Below, piece after piece: positions 27,012 through 35,370 of a stretch of 64,000 bases of DNA. Source of the stretch: Paenibacillus elgii NBRC 100335 (GTDB taxonomy: Bacteria > Bacillota > Bacilli > Paenibacillales > NBRC-103111); assembly GCF_004000865.1 (NCBI RefSeq), contig NZ_BIMB01000005.1, positions 124,001 to 188,000 on the forward strand, read 5' to 3'. The first letter of the stretch is position 1; the number at the start of each line of letters is the position of its first letter. The notes beneath the pieces are model-generated. The model was not told where the DNA came from. It saw only the letters and a list, made by a program, of their open reading frames with translations, and searched no databases. The position numbers and the translations under genes are program-made.

Positions 27012-28799
27012 ATGATCCGTAACAGCATCCGGAATAAACTGATTGTGTTTTTGCTTGCGGCCACCATACTGCCGATTTCCACTTCCATCGTCATGACGTA
27101 CTATTTTACGAAGCAAAATATAACCCGGGAAACGATCCAGACGAATTCCAACTTGATCTATCAAGGCAAGACGAATATTATCAATTATTTGAACGGCATC
27201 AATCAGGCCTCGCTTACGGTGTATAACGACATTGATTTTTACGAGGCGATCGAAGCCGGGGCTGCCGATTACACGAGCCGCAACGAAATCGTCCGGGGTT
27301 TGCAGAGCATTGCCAACGCCGTGAAGGATATACAACAAGTATACTTGTATATCGCCGATACGGATAAATCGTACCTGTGGACGCAAGGGAATATCTACCG
27401 TAACGAAACGAGCGGGAAGAAATTCATTCCTCCGGTCAGCCAGACGGGGGATGTCACTTTGGAGCCGACGCACCCGAGCCATTTGTACGGAACGAGCGGC
27501 TTCGGTCCGGTGCCTCCGGCTCCCGCGATCAGCCTGCACCGGAAGGTTGTCAATGCCGTGACCATGAAAAACTTCGGCATTTTATCGATTGACTTTAACT
27601 TGAATATGCTCTCTTCCATCTGCGAGCAGCTTTATAAAAAAGGAGAAGAGCAGCTTTATATTTTGGACAAGCAAGGTCGGGTCGTGTACGGCCCCGGACC
27701 GGTCGGAATGCAGATCGACGAGCCTTGGGTGACCCATCTGCTCAGCTTATCCGAACCGAGCGGAAGCTTCGAAACGGACAGCAGCGAATTCAAGGGTATT
27801 CAAATGTACGAGCGCATGGCGACGCCTTATATGGAATGGACGCTCGTCAAGCGGATTCCGTACGACCGGCTGTACAGCAACGCCAGACAGCTGACCGAAA
27901 TCAATACGCTGATTTTGATCGGATTCCTTGTGGTGGTCATTTCCGCCACGTTGTACATTTCGTTCCGCTTTACCGCGCCGATCAAAAAGCTGATCGGATA
28001 TATCGGAAAAATTCAATCCGGCAACATGCAAGTCGATATTCACGTCAAAGGAAATGACGAGTTCGGCATTCTTGCGAATCGCTTCCGCATTATGATGCAG
28101 ACGATCAACAACCTGATCACGCAGGAGTACAAGCTGGAGCTGGCCAACAAGACGAATCAGCTGAAGGCGCTGCAGGCGCAGATTAATCCGCACTTCCTGT
28201 ACAACTCGCTGCAGTCGATTGGAACGCTTGCCCTGCAGCACGATGCGCCGCGGATTTATTCGCTTCTGTCGTCTCTGGCCAAAATGATGCGCTACAGCAT
28301 GAATACCAGCGTCGCCATCGTTCCGTTTGACAGCGAGGTAAAGCATGTCCGCTCCTATATGGAGCTGCAGATGCAGCGCTTTGAACATCAATTAACCGTG
28401 GAGTACGACATTGACGCAGACACCCTTCAGGTCCCCGTGCCCAAGATGATCCTGCAGCCGATTGTGGAAAACTACTTTAAACACGGCTTCGATCCGGGAC
28501 AAAACACGGGAAAATTGCTGATCGCAAGTAGCATCGCGGAAGACGGACGCATGGAAGTGACGGTGGCGGACAACGGGAAAGGGATGGCGGAGGAAGAGCT
28601 GCAGCGCCTGAAAGCGCGACTCGGTTCGCCGTCCGAGCATCTGCAGGAGGAAGACAGCATTGGTCTGATCAATGTGGTATCGCGTCTGCGGCTCTATTAC
28701 AACCATGAAGCGGACATGAGGATCGAGCATCACAAGCCTTACGGAGTCAAGGTAACGATCCTTATGCCCATCCATATGAAGGAGAACGGGGAGCTATGA
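27012..28799 (+). CDS. YesM-type sensor histidine kinase (His_kinase/LytS family)
   Basis: This 595-aa kinase has membrane helices at about residues 9-32 and 298-320 enclosing a Cache-like extracellular sensor, then HAMP (about 320-370), the His_kinase domain with His394 in QINPHFLYNS and a HATPase_c domain with VADNGKGM. Such kinases sense oligosaccharides or their binding proteins and pair with YesN regulators. The start at 27012 follows GGAGGGAA; an upstream frame extension lacks a site. Its stop overlaps the regulator start by four bases. Confidence 0.94.
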   Translation: MIRNSIRNKLIVFLLAATILPISTSIVMTYYFTKQNITRETIQTNSNLIYQGKTNIINYLNGINQASLTVYNDIDFYEAIEAGAADYTSRNEIVRGLQSIANAVKDIQQVYLYIADTDKSYLWTQGNIYRNETSGKKFIPPVSQTGDVTLEPTHPSHLYGTSGFGPVPPAPAISLHRKVVNAVTMKNFGILSIDFNLNMLSSICEQLYKKGEEQLYILDKQGRVVYGPGPVGMQIDEPWVTHLLSLSEPSGSFETDSSEFKGIQMYERMATPYMEWTLVKRIPYDRLYSNARQLTEINTLILIGFLVVVISATLYISFRFTAPIKKLIGYIGKIQSGNMQVDIHVKGNDEFGILANRFRIMMQTINNLITQEYKLELANKTNQLKALQAQINPHFLYNSLQSIGTLALQHDAPRIYSLLSSLAKMMRYSMNTSVAIVPFDSEVKHVRSYMELQMQRFEHQLTVEYDIDADTLQVPVPKMILQPIVENYFKHGFDPGQNTGKLLIASSIAEDGRMEVTVADNGKGMAEEELQRLKARLGSPSEHLQEEDSIGLINVVSRLRLYYNHEADMRIEHHKPYGVKVTILMPIHMKENGEL

Positions 28800-30427
28800 A
28801 AGCCATCATCGTCGATGATGAAAAGCACGTGCGGGAAGCGATCAAGCTGCTCGTCCGATGGAGCGACTTCGGCATCGATCAGGTGCTGGAAGCCCAGGAC
28901 GGGCTGGACGCCGTCCGGCAAATCGAGGAGCATCGGCCGCAGCTTATCTTTACGGACATGATGATGCCCGTCAAGAGCGGCATGGAGCTGATGGAATGGC
29001 TGCAAAGCCAATACCCGTCCGGCAAAACGATCGTCATCAGCGGGCACGACGAATTCGAGCTTGTCCGGCACGCCGTTCAATACGGCGGCGTCGATTACAT
29101 TCTAAAGCCCATCGATCACGAGCAATTGGCTGCCGCGGTGGAGAAGGCGGTATCCGCCATCCGGCGCGAAGAGTCGGATCGCCGCCTGCAGCAGGCGCGA
29201 AATATCGAGATGAATCAGCTGAAGCCGGTCTATTGGGACAAAATATTGTCCAACCTGCTGACCGAGCCGAAGCTGTATTCCCAGCACGCCAAAGCGCTGG
29301 ACGCGGAATTCGGGCTCGTGCCTTCGGTAAAAGAGTGCCGGATCGCCATCTTGAGCCTGGATACGATGAGCCTCAGCTTCAAGGACAGGTTTATGGCCGA
29401 TTACGAGCTGCTCTTTTTCTCGCTCACGAACATCTGCAACGAGCTGCTGGCCGCGCGCGCGTCCGGAGGCCCCCGGCAAGGCATCGCCTATCGGTATTGG
29501 AACAGCGACAGCGAAGCGATCCTGCTGCTCTATGGCGGGCTGGACCAGACGCAAGCATTGCTCGAACGCATTCGGGAAGGTATCCGGGACACGGTCCGCA
29601 ACTGCTTCGATACCGGCGTCAGCCGGGTGCATCCGTTCCCCGAAGGACTGACGGCCGCGTATCTTGAAGCCAGGCAGGTGCTTCGCAGACGGAATCTGCT
29701 GATCCGGGAGAAGCGCACGCTGATCGCCGGACCCGCTGCGGCGGCGCCAAGCAGTCGACAGCTTTCGTTTACGGATTACGCCGAACCGATCCGGCTCTCG
29801 GTGCAGAGCGGCAGCGAGGAGCAGATCCGCCGCGCGGTCGCCGCGTGGTTCGCGGACGTGCGCAAGCTGGAGTATATCGACATGGAACAGTTGGAGCATT
29901 GGTGGCATGAATACAATGTCGTGCGCAGCCGCTGGCTGGCCGAGCTATTCGAGGGCGACGGACTCCGCGGCGAGGAGGAACACAGCGCGCCGTTCGTCGT
30001 TCCGCTGGACGAGGAAGGGTTTCTGTCCCTCGATCGCTGGGAGCAGCAGCTCGTCCGCAGCTTGTCCGAGCTCTCGCGGCTGCTTCTGTCGCATCAGCGG
30101 CAGGACAGCAACGTTATTTTTGAAATTGCCAAGTTTATTCAGAATCATTACCATCAGGACATTACATTGCAGGAAATCGCCAACCATTTTTATTTGAGCC
30201 GTGAATATATTTCCCGTAAGTTCAAGCAGGAATTTCATGTGAATTTATCCGATTACATCAGCGGCATCCGCATCGATAAAGCCAAGCTGCTGCTTTTGAA
30301 CCCGAATCTTCGCATTTCCCAGATCGCCGCCATGGTCGGCTACGACGACGAGAAATATTTCAGCAAAGTGTTCAAGAAAACGGTTGGCGTCTCCCCTAAC
30401 GAGTACAGGAAGGTGAACCAGCCATGA
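28796..30427 (+). CDS. YesN-type response regulator with AraC DNA-binding domain
   Basis: The 543-aa regulator has a receiver domain (VDDEK, phospho-acceptor Asp54 in FTDMMMP), a long middle region of about 280 residues and a C-terminal AraC domain with two helix-turn-helix units (TLQEIANHFYLSREYISRKF; LRISQIAAMVGYDDEKYFSK..FKKTVG). It is coupled to the YesM-type kinase. The divergent sugar ABC operon is the natural target. Confidence 0.95.
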   Translation: MKAIIVDDEKHVREAIKLLVRWSDFGIDQVLEAQDGLDAVRQIEEHRPQLIFTDMMMPVKSGMELMEWLQSQYPSGKTIVISGHDEFELVRHAVQYGGVDYILKPIDHEQLAAAVEKAVSAIRREESDRRLQQARNIEMNQLKPVYWDKILSNLLTEPKLYSQHAKALDAEFGLVPSVKECRIAILSLDTMSLSFKDRFMADYELLFFSLTNICNELLAARASGGPRQGIAYRYWNSDSEAILLLYGGLDQTQALLERIREGIRDTVRNCFDTGVSRVHPFPEGLTAAYLEARQVLRRRNLLIREKRTLIAGPAAAAPSSRQLSFTDYAEPIRLSVQSGSEEQIRRAVAAWFADVRKLEYIDMEQLEHWWHEYNVVRSRWLAELFEGDGLRGEEEHSAPFVVPLDEEGFLSLDRWEQQLVRSLSELSRLLLSHQRQDSNVIFEIAKFIQNHYHQDITLQEIANHFYLSREYISRKFKQEFHVNLSDYISGIRIDKAKLLLLNPNLRISQIAAMVGYDDEKYFSKVFKKTVGVSPNEYRKVNQP

Positions 30428-30855
30428 GTATGCAGATCGAGCCGGCGGGACAACCGTCCGCTCCGCGCAACGTCAAGCCGAGAAAACCGACGAAAAAAAC
30501 GTATCTGATTCTGGCCCTGGTCTGGGCCGTGCTTGTCGGCTCGGGCGCATGGGGCGGCAAGCTTTATACCGATCATTTGAAGCGGCAGCTGAAAGAAGAG
30601 CTTGCCGTCCAAACGAATGAACAGCTTACCGCCGTGCAGGAGCAATACCAGAAGCAAATCGCTGAGCTCAAAGACAACATGACAGGCGAAATGGCCAAGC
30701 TGCAGACGAAGGTCGATGCGGTGAACGAGCTGCTCGCCTTTACCAAAGACAGCGCCAGCAGCAAGACGGACAACAGCAACCAGCTCTATACACAGCTCGC
30801 CGAAGTAAAGAAGAAGCTTGAAGACCTGAAAAAGCAGCTGGATGCGCTGCAATAG
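30424..30855 (+). CDS. Membrane-anchored coiled-coil protein of unknown function
   Basis: The 143-aa protein is not one I recognise. It has a basic cytoplasmic N-terminus rich in Pro and Lys, one membrane helix at about residues 26-45, and then an extracellular segment of about 95 residues that is almost entirely charged heptad-like sequence (QEQYQKQIAELKDNM; LAEVKKKLEDLKKQL), so it should form a coiled coil. The start overlaps the regulator stop by four bases, and the phosphodiester glycosidase gene follows 36 bases later. Placement suggests an envelope scaffold or a partner of the sensor or glycosidase. Confidence 0.8.
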   Translation: MSMQIEPAGQPSAPRNVKPRKPTKKTYLILALVWAVLVGSGAWGGKLYTDHLKRQLKEELAVQTNEQLTAVQEQYQKQIAELKDNMTGEMAKLQTKVDAVNELLAFTKDSASSKTDNSNQLYTQLAEVKKKLEDLKKQLDALQ

Positions 30856-30891
30856 ATTGCACGGACGAAAGGACAGTGAACTCCGAAAGCC

Positions 30892-31971
30892 ATGATTCCG
30901 ATTCAACATATTAACCGGACGATGCTGCTGGTGTGCGCGCCGTTTGTCGGATTGCTGCTGTTTCTGCTTATCACGGGCGTATCGGTCGAGCTTCCCTCAT
31001 TCGCCGGAGCCCCCGACACTTCATGGAAGGTCGGCAATGACTGGCAGAACGTCCTTGCCAAGCTGGACAAAACAAAGGCCGACGCGGCGCAGACTCGTTC
31101 GACGATTGAGAAATACTACGAGCTATACTCCAAAAGCACGGCCGAAGCTGCTGCAATGACGCAAACGGCCGAATCGGCGGCTGCACGCCCGGCAGCCATC
31201 TTCGACTCGCGGATCGGCGCCAAGCTCGGCGGCAACGTCAACCGTGCCACGACAACGTCCAACGTCGATCTGAAATTATATACGTTTACGGAACCAAGAT
31301 ATAAAGGCTACGCGCTCAAAGTGGATCTGAAAACGGACAAAGGTATGAAGATGGTGCTGGGAAAAGATAAGGTCGGGGGCAGCGAAACGACGCTGGAAGC
31401 GGTACGCCGCTATGGCGCCGTCGCCGGGATCAACGCTGGAGGCTTCGCCGACGATGACAAAACCGGCAAGCGGTTCCCGCTGAGCACAACGGTGCTCGGA
31501 GGCAAGTACGTCTACGGCTTCGAGCCGACGTTCGAGGACTTGGCATTCATCGGGATTAGCACCGACCGGAAGCTGATCGGCGGCAAATTTTCGCGTCAGG
31601 AAGATTTGGACAAGCTGAAGCCGTCCTTCGGGGCGACGTTCGTGCCGATCCTGCTCCAGGACGGGAAGAAGCAGAACATACCGAATCAATGGCTGACCTC
31701 CCCGGCCCGCGCGCCGCGGACGATAGTCGGCAGCTTTAAGAACGATCAGCTGCTCTTTATGGTGACGGACGGCAACGACGAAAACGGCCGTTCCGGCGCT
31801 ACGCTGCCGGAGCTTCAGGACAAGCTGGTCGCGCTCGGCGTCAAAGACGCCTACAATCTGGACGGGGGCGGATCGTCAAGCTTGATCTTTGACGGACAAG
31901 TGATCAACCGGCCGTCCGATTCCGGTGGTCGCCTGCGGCCGCTGGCGACGCACTTCTTGTTTTTCAAGTAA
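30892..31971 (+). CDS. Membrane-anchored phosphodiester glycosidase (NAGPA domain)
   Basis: The 359-aa protein has an N-terminal membrane anchor (residues about 11-30), a linker that may be helical (about 45-95) and a NAGPA domain, the fold of the enzyme that uncovers mannose-6-phosphate and of bacterial wall-teichoic/poly-sugar phosphodiesterases. The family motif NLDGGGSSSL occurs at residues 322-331, with AGINAGGF earlier. It is the last gene of the YesM/YesN operon. The ATG lacks a strong ribosome site nearby (GAAAGGA is 19 bases away), so the start is somewhat uncertain. Confidence 0.86.
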   Translation: MIPIQHINRTMLLVCAPFVGLLLFLLITGVSVELPSFAGAPDTSWKVGNDWQNVLAKLDKTKADAAQTRSTIEKYYELYSKSTAEAAAMTQTAESAAARPAAIFDSRIGAKLGGNVNRATTTSNVDLKLYTFTEPRYKGYALKVDLKTDKGMKMVLGKDKVGGSETTLEAVRRYGAVAGINAGGFADDDKTGKRFPLSTTVLGGKYVYGFEPTFEDLAFIGISTDRKLIGGKFSRQEDLDKLKPSFGATFVPILLQDGKKQNIPNQWLTSPARAPRTIVGSFKNDQLLFMVTDGNDENGRSGATLPELQDKLVALGVKDAYNLDGGGSSSLIFDGQVINRPSDSGGRLRPLATHFLFFK

Positions 31972-32011
31972 AATTCACATATTTAGCGTTTTCTTTTACC
32001 AATGGGTTGGT

Positions 32012-32017
32012 TATAAT
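32012..32017 (+). promoter_or_regulatory. -10 element for the 32-aa membrane peptide gene
   Basis: A consensus TATAAT lies 23 bases before the start codon of the small gene. The -35 region is T-rich (TTTCTT/TTTTAC) and weak. Confidence 0.4.
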
Positions 32018-32039
32018 ATAGGCGGGAGGTGCTGAGTAA

Positions 32040-32138
32040 ATGTCAGTCACATTTTGGATCGTTATCACGGTTTTTCTTCTGTTCATTGTCTCGATGCTTA
32101 CAGCCGCTTACAATGATGACAAAACCAAGGGACTTTAA
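32040..32138 (+). CDS. 32-aa single-pass membrane peptide
   Basis: This frame starts MSVTFWIVIT, runs through a single hydrophobic helix to about residue 22 and ends in the polar tail YNDDKTKGL. Support comes from a strong GGGAGGTG site nine bases upstream and a TATAAT before that. It stands alone, between the glycosidase gene and a divergently oriented microprotein. It does not match SpoVM, CydS or Prli42 as I know them. Translation is likely; the function is unknown. Confidence 0.65.
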   Translation: MSVTFWIVITVFLLFIVSMLTAAYNDDKTKGL

Positions 32139-32257
32139 TCATACGCTTCCCTTCGCCTGCGGGTTGAGAGACGCGGCTTCCGGATCAATCAAGGTTACGT
32201 TACAGCACCTGATTGCATCTGCGGCCGGCACCTTTCAACCCGTTTTCATGCTACGCG

Positions 32258-32272
32258 GATACAATTTGTATC
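32258..32272. promoter_or_regulatory. Perfect palindrome GATACAATTTGTATC
   Basis: This is a 15-base perfect palindrome with 7-base arms, 28 bases past the stop of the microprotein gene at 32301-32471. The GATAC/GTATC half-sites recur beside sinR, the XRE genes and the EPS promoter. Confidence 0.45.
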
Positions 32273-32300
32273 TCTCATTATAAAAAAATAGAACCATAGG

Positions 32301-32471
32301 TTAACGCGTGTCTTCGTTCTCCGCATCAGACTGCGAAGTCTGGTCAAGGGGGATCGGACTGCTGCCGAACTTTTGCCAATCGAGCGGATTGAGCCCAAGC
32401 TGCCTCATTACTTCACGGATCTCCAAATGTATAACGGTTTCATCTCCAGTAGTCATTGCGATTCGCTCCAT
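32301..32471 (-). CDS. SinI-like microprotein A (56 aa)
   Basis: The frame contains EIREVMRQLGLNPLDWQKF at about residues 18-36, the motif shared with microproteins at 38033-38188 and 39476-39649 (L-D/E-I-R-x-x-M-R/K-Q-L-G-x-x-P). The tail is acidic and low in hydrophobic residues. AAGGTGG lies ten bases before the ATG at 32471; an ATG at 32456 with GGAG nine bases upstream is equally good. The motif resembles the helix-turn-helix hook of the antirepressor SinI (K-x-x-x-I-x-P-x-x-I-x-x-Y/F-L), though this copy is the most divergent after the proline. It faces the hydrolase/SARP gene. Confidence 0.7.
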   Translation of the reverse strand: MERIAMTTGDETVIHLEIREVMRQLGLNPLDWQKFGSSPIPLDQTSQSDAENEDTR

Positions 32472-32644
32472 CCTGACAAGTCCACCTTCTATATGGTTTT
32501 AGTATGATTTTGTATGAGCTTGACCGAAGAGTGTAACAATCCCTTACAGGCATTCTAGCACAGCAAGCGTTACAGAATGGTTACAAAATCAAAAGAATTC
32601 TTAATTTTTCTCCTAGCTTTATTAAATTTTGGCTAAACATTTGA

Positions 32645-32650
32645 TATAAT
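32645..32650 (+). promoter_or_regulatory. -10 element upstream of the hydrolase/SARP gene
   Basis: TATAAT in TTGATATAATATCC lies 70 bases before the start codon. A TTAAAT 17 bases upstream is a poor -35. Two TTACA-type direct repeats with a five-base gap (TTACAG-N5-TTACAA near 32570-32586) lie further upstream and may bind a PhoP-like regulator. Confidence 0.35.
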
Positions 32651-32719
32651 ATCCAAAGACCTAGTCCTATTAGACTAATTTAAATGAAAATTTGAATCCC
32701 ATAGGGGGACTTTGGACTT

Positions 32720-34294
32720 ATGTCTTTTTTCATTTCCGCCGATTCTCTGATGTATTATGAACATTACGAGTGCCCCGCAAAGGGCGCGAAAACTTTGGTG
32801 ATGATCCACGGCGCCGGATTGAACTCCACCTTCTGGCAGTCCATTGTCCCGCTTCTCGAATGGCGTTATTCGATCCTCTTGTACGATTTAAGCGGCCACG
32901 GACAAAGCAGTGAAGGACACGCGGACATTTCTTGGGAGCTGCTGACCGGAGAACTCCATGCCCTGCTGCGCTCACTGAGAGTGGACCGTGTCACCCTGCT
33001 GGGTCACGACTTCGGGGCGCACCTCGCCGTCCAGTTCGCATTGTCGTACGGCTCGATGGTTGAAAGCCTCATCCTGATTTCGCCATTCGCTCACCTGCCG
33101 CTTACTTCGCTTCATAAAGAATACAAGCTGCGAGCCTCTCTTGCCAAAAAAGCATCCCGTCAAACGCTCGGGGAAGCGATGGTGAAGCGTATGTCCGTCA
33201 AGCACCAGGATGCGGTCTTGACGCAGCGAATCGTGCAAGCCTTCGAACGGGTCCATTTCCCCACCTATGCTCAAATGGTGGAATTGGCGATCAAGCCCGT
33301 ATTTCCGAAAGATTATCTCCTCCTCCAAAAGCCTGTACTGCTGCTCTCCGGCGAGCAGGACCCTGTCTTCACGCCGGCGCTGGCCGGTCTGACGCATGCG
33401 CAGTTGGAGACGACGGGCTTCTTGGTCGTCCCCGACGCCTCAAGCCTGGTGTTCGTCGATCAGCCGATTTATTCGGCCGACTGGATCGATGCCTTTAGCC
33501 GCAAGCCGCTTCCCGGACAACGGAATAACGCCATCAACCGCGAGCTGAGGCAGCACGTGCAGCAATTGACAAAGCAGGGCTACGAGCATTGGGGCGGCAA
33601 TCGGATTCGCATCCGCTGCTTGGGCAAATTCGAGGTTTGCCTGAACGACCGGATTGTGCCGGGCGGCTGGAATACCCGGTACGCCAAAAGCCTGATGATC
33701 TATCTGGCCTTTCATCCGACCGCTACGCGGGAGCAGCTGTGCGAAGCTCTCTTCCCTGAAGTCGAGCACCCGAATGCGATGCGGAATTTGCGCGTCTACT
33801 TAAGCCATTTCTCCAAGCTGCTGGAGGCGAATGATGCGGAGAAGCCGTGCCTGACGATCGGAAGAGATGTCGTCAAGCTTCATTATCTTGTCGATTGCGA
33901 TTTAATGGAGTTTTTGAACGATCTGCAGCAGGTCGCTGCAGAGCAGGATAGCGAGGTAAAATACGGGCTGTGCGAAGATTTGCTTAGCCGGCTCAGCGGC
34001 AAGCTCATGCCGGGGTGCTACGATCCTTTTGCCTTATCGTTGAAAGAAAAAGTCGAGCAGCTATGGGAGGGCATCACCTTGTGGGCAGCCGATTACTGTA
34101 TGCAGACCGGAAAAGGCGGCCAAGCCGTTCCTTTTCTACTCAGCGGATTGCAGCACGGCTATGCGGATGAAACCTTGTATTATGACCGGTTGATCGCTAT
34201 TTATCAGCAAAGCGGCAACACCAAAGAGCTGCGCAAATGGGTCCGTAAAAAAAGAAACAGCCTATCCACGCCCCCGGCGGAGGAAAAGCTTTAA
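32720..34294 (+). CDS. Alpha/beta-hydrolase domain fused to a SARP/BTAD-type regulator
   Basis: Residues 1-262 form an alpha/beta-hydrolase: oxyanion HGAG (30-33), nucleophile elbow GHDFG (95-99) with Asp97 as in epoxide hydrolases and dehalogenases, and acid Asp214 in GEQDPVF. The expected catalytic histidine is absent: at the P-x-A-G-H position this protein has P-D-A-S-S (Ser242). Residues about 295-520 form a SARP-like winged helix (RCLGKFEVCLN; REQLCEALFPE; NLRVYLSHFSKLL) followed by a bacterial transcriptional activation domain. So the hydrolase part is probably a ligand sensor that steers the DNA-binding part. The ATG follows GGGGGACT. No biosynthetic cluster adjoins it. Confidence 0.85.
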   Translation: MSFFISADSLMYYEHYECPAKGAKTLVMIHGAGLNSTFWQSIVPLLEWRYSILLYDLSGHGQSSEGHADISWELLTGELHALLRSLRVDRVTLLGHDFGAHLAVQFALSYGSMVESLILISPFAHLPLTSLHKEYKLRASLAKKASRQTLGEAMVKRMSVKHQDAVLTQRIVQAFERVHFPTYAQMVELAIKPVFPKDYLLLQKPVLLLSGEQDPVFTPALAGLTHAQLETTGFLVVPDASSLVFVDQPIYSADWIDAFSRKPLPGQRNNAINRELRQHVQQLTKQGYEHWGGNRIRIRCLGKFEVCLNDRIVPGGWNTRYAKSLMIYLAFHPTATREQLCEALFPEVEHPNAMRNLRVYLSHFSKLLEANDAEKPCLTIGRDVVKLHYLVDCDLMEFLNDLQQVAAEQDSEVKYGLCEDLLSRLSGKLMPGCYDPFALSLKEKVEQLWEGITLWAADYCMQTGKGGQAVPFLLSGLQHGYADETLYYDRLIAIYQQSGNTKELRKWVRKKRNSLSTPPAEEKL

Positions 34295-34311
34295 ACGGCT
34301 TCCAGCAGACG

Positions 34312-34355
34312 AAAAAGCACGGCCGGCGTCCCTTACGGAACGATCCGACCGTGCT
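34312..34355 (-). terminator. Terminator after the AbrB-like gene
   Basis: AGCACGG (34317-34323) pairs with CCGTGCT (34349-34355), followed by five T on the minus strand. It lies between the convergent SARP and AbrB-like genes. Confidence 0.7.
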
Positions 34356-34392
34356 CCTCCATTTGCGGGCTATATCTGCGCAGCCGCGCGGA

Positions 34393-34644
34393 TTACCCTT
34401 TCAATTGATGCATCTCGCCGAGACATTCGGCGCAAATGTGTCTTTCCTTAAAATCGCTCACTTGCTCCATAGAGCCACAAAATACGCAGCGAGGACGATA
34501 CCTCTCCAGAATGATATGATCACCGCTTACCAATATTTCAACAGGATCGCCTTCGTTCATTTGGTATCTTTTGCGCAGCGATTTCGGGAGTACAATTCTG
34601 CCGAGTTGGTCGACTTTTCTTACTACTCCTGCCGGTTTCATCAT
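34393..34644 (-). CDS. AbrB-family transition-state regulator with C-terminal Cys4 motif
   Basis: The 83-aa protein has the swapped-hairpin AbrB DNA-binding domain (residues about 3-50: GVVRKVDQLGRIVLPKSLRK, GDPVEILVSGDHIILERY). The C-terminus holds two CxxC pairs (CVFCG and CAEC) likely to bind zinc and replaces the dimerisation tail of B. subtilis AbrB. The ATG follows GAGGTG; an in-frame TTG precedes it. AbrB represses biofilm and stationary-phase genes in Bacillus, which fits the SinR and EPS genes that follow. Confidence 0.93.
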   Translation of the reverse strand: MMKPAGVVRKVDQLGRIVLPKSLRKRYQMNEGDPVEILVSGDHIILERYRPRCVFCGSMEQVSDFKERHICAECLGEMHQLKG

Positions 34645-34780
34645 CAATTCACCTCACTTTCGCACGATTACACTTGCCCTCCATATAGTTCGACGCTGAT
34701 GTTAAAATTCCTTCCCATAATTGCGAGTTTTCTCCGTTGATTTCTATGAGTGTCGCATTTTTGTAACGAATGGACCGCTT

Positions 34781-35245
34781 TTAGGACAATTCTGGAAATC
34801 CGGTCTGCCGTAGCGCTTCGAACAGGACGATCGCCGCGGCGTTGGACAAGTTCAGCGAACGAACGGCGTCCGTCATCGGCAGCCGCATAAGCGAGTCCGG
34901 ATGCTCGGCCAAAATCTCCGGGGCAAGCCCTTTCGTCTCTTTACCGAATACCAGAAAATCGCCATCTTGAAATGTTAAATCCGTGTAAACTTTAGAGGCC
35001 TTCGTCGTGGCAAAAAAGAAACGGCCATCCTTGTATTTGTCCTTCACTTCCTGAAACGAATCGTGATACTCCAGTTTGACGGCGTGCCAATAGTCCAGCC
35101 CGGCCCGCTTGAGGGTCCGGTCGTCGGTATTGAAGCCGAGCGGACGAACCAAGTGCAGCCAAGTGCCGGTTGCGGCGCACGTTCTGGAGATATTCCCCGT
35201 ATTGGCCGGAATTTCCGGCTCTACCAGTACGATATGAAAAGCCAT
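34781..35245 (-). CDS. trmL: tRNA (cytidine/uridine-34-2'-O)-methyltransferase TrmL
   Basis: This 154-aa SPOUT methyltransferase methylates the wobble ribose of tRNA-Leu. Motifs are in place: LVEPEIPANTGNISRTCAATG near the start, FGKETKGLAPEIL and the knot loop MTDAVRSLNLSNAAAIVLFEALRQTG. The start at 35245 matches the family N-terminus (MAFHIVLVEPEIP) and has GGAG and AGGAGG upstream; an open frame continues to 35413 without support. It is divergent from the orphan response regulator. Confidence 0.95.
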   Translation of the reverse strand: MAFHIVLVEPEIPANTGNISRTCAATGTWLHLVRPLGFNTDDRTLKRAGLDYWHAVKLEYHDSFQEVKDKYKDGRFFFATTKASKVYTDLTFQDGDFLVFGKETKGLAPEILAEHPDSLMRLPMTDAVRSLNLSNAAAIVLFEALRQTGFPELS

Positions 35246-35370
35246 GCTGCTCCGTTTTCCTCCTGTATGCCTCATTAATTTTACATACGTTTTACTTTTT
35301 TTTAATACGAAGATGATAGTGGCCTGAGATAATGGATTCATCCAAGCGACTACAAAGGAGACTATCCGAA

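Noticed and set aside
26844-27539. N-terminal extension of the MalF-type permease frame by about 230 codons
   Set aside because: The stretch is antisense to the YesM-type kinase, has no ribosome site and adds nothing like a permease; the ATG at 26843 has a site and the family N-terminus.
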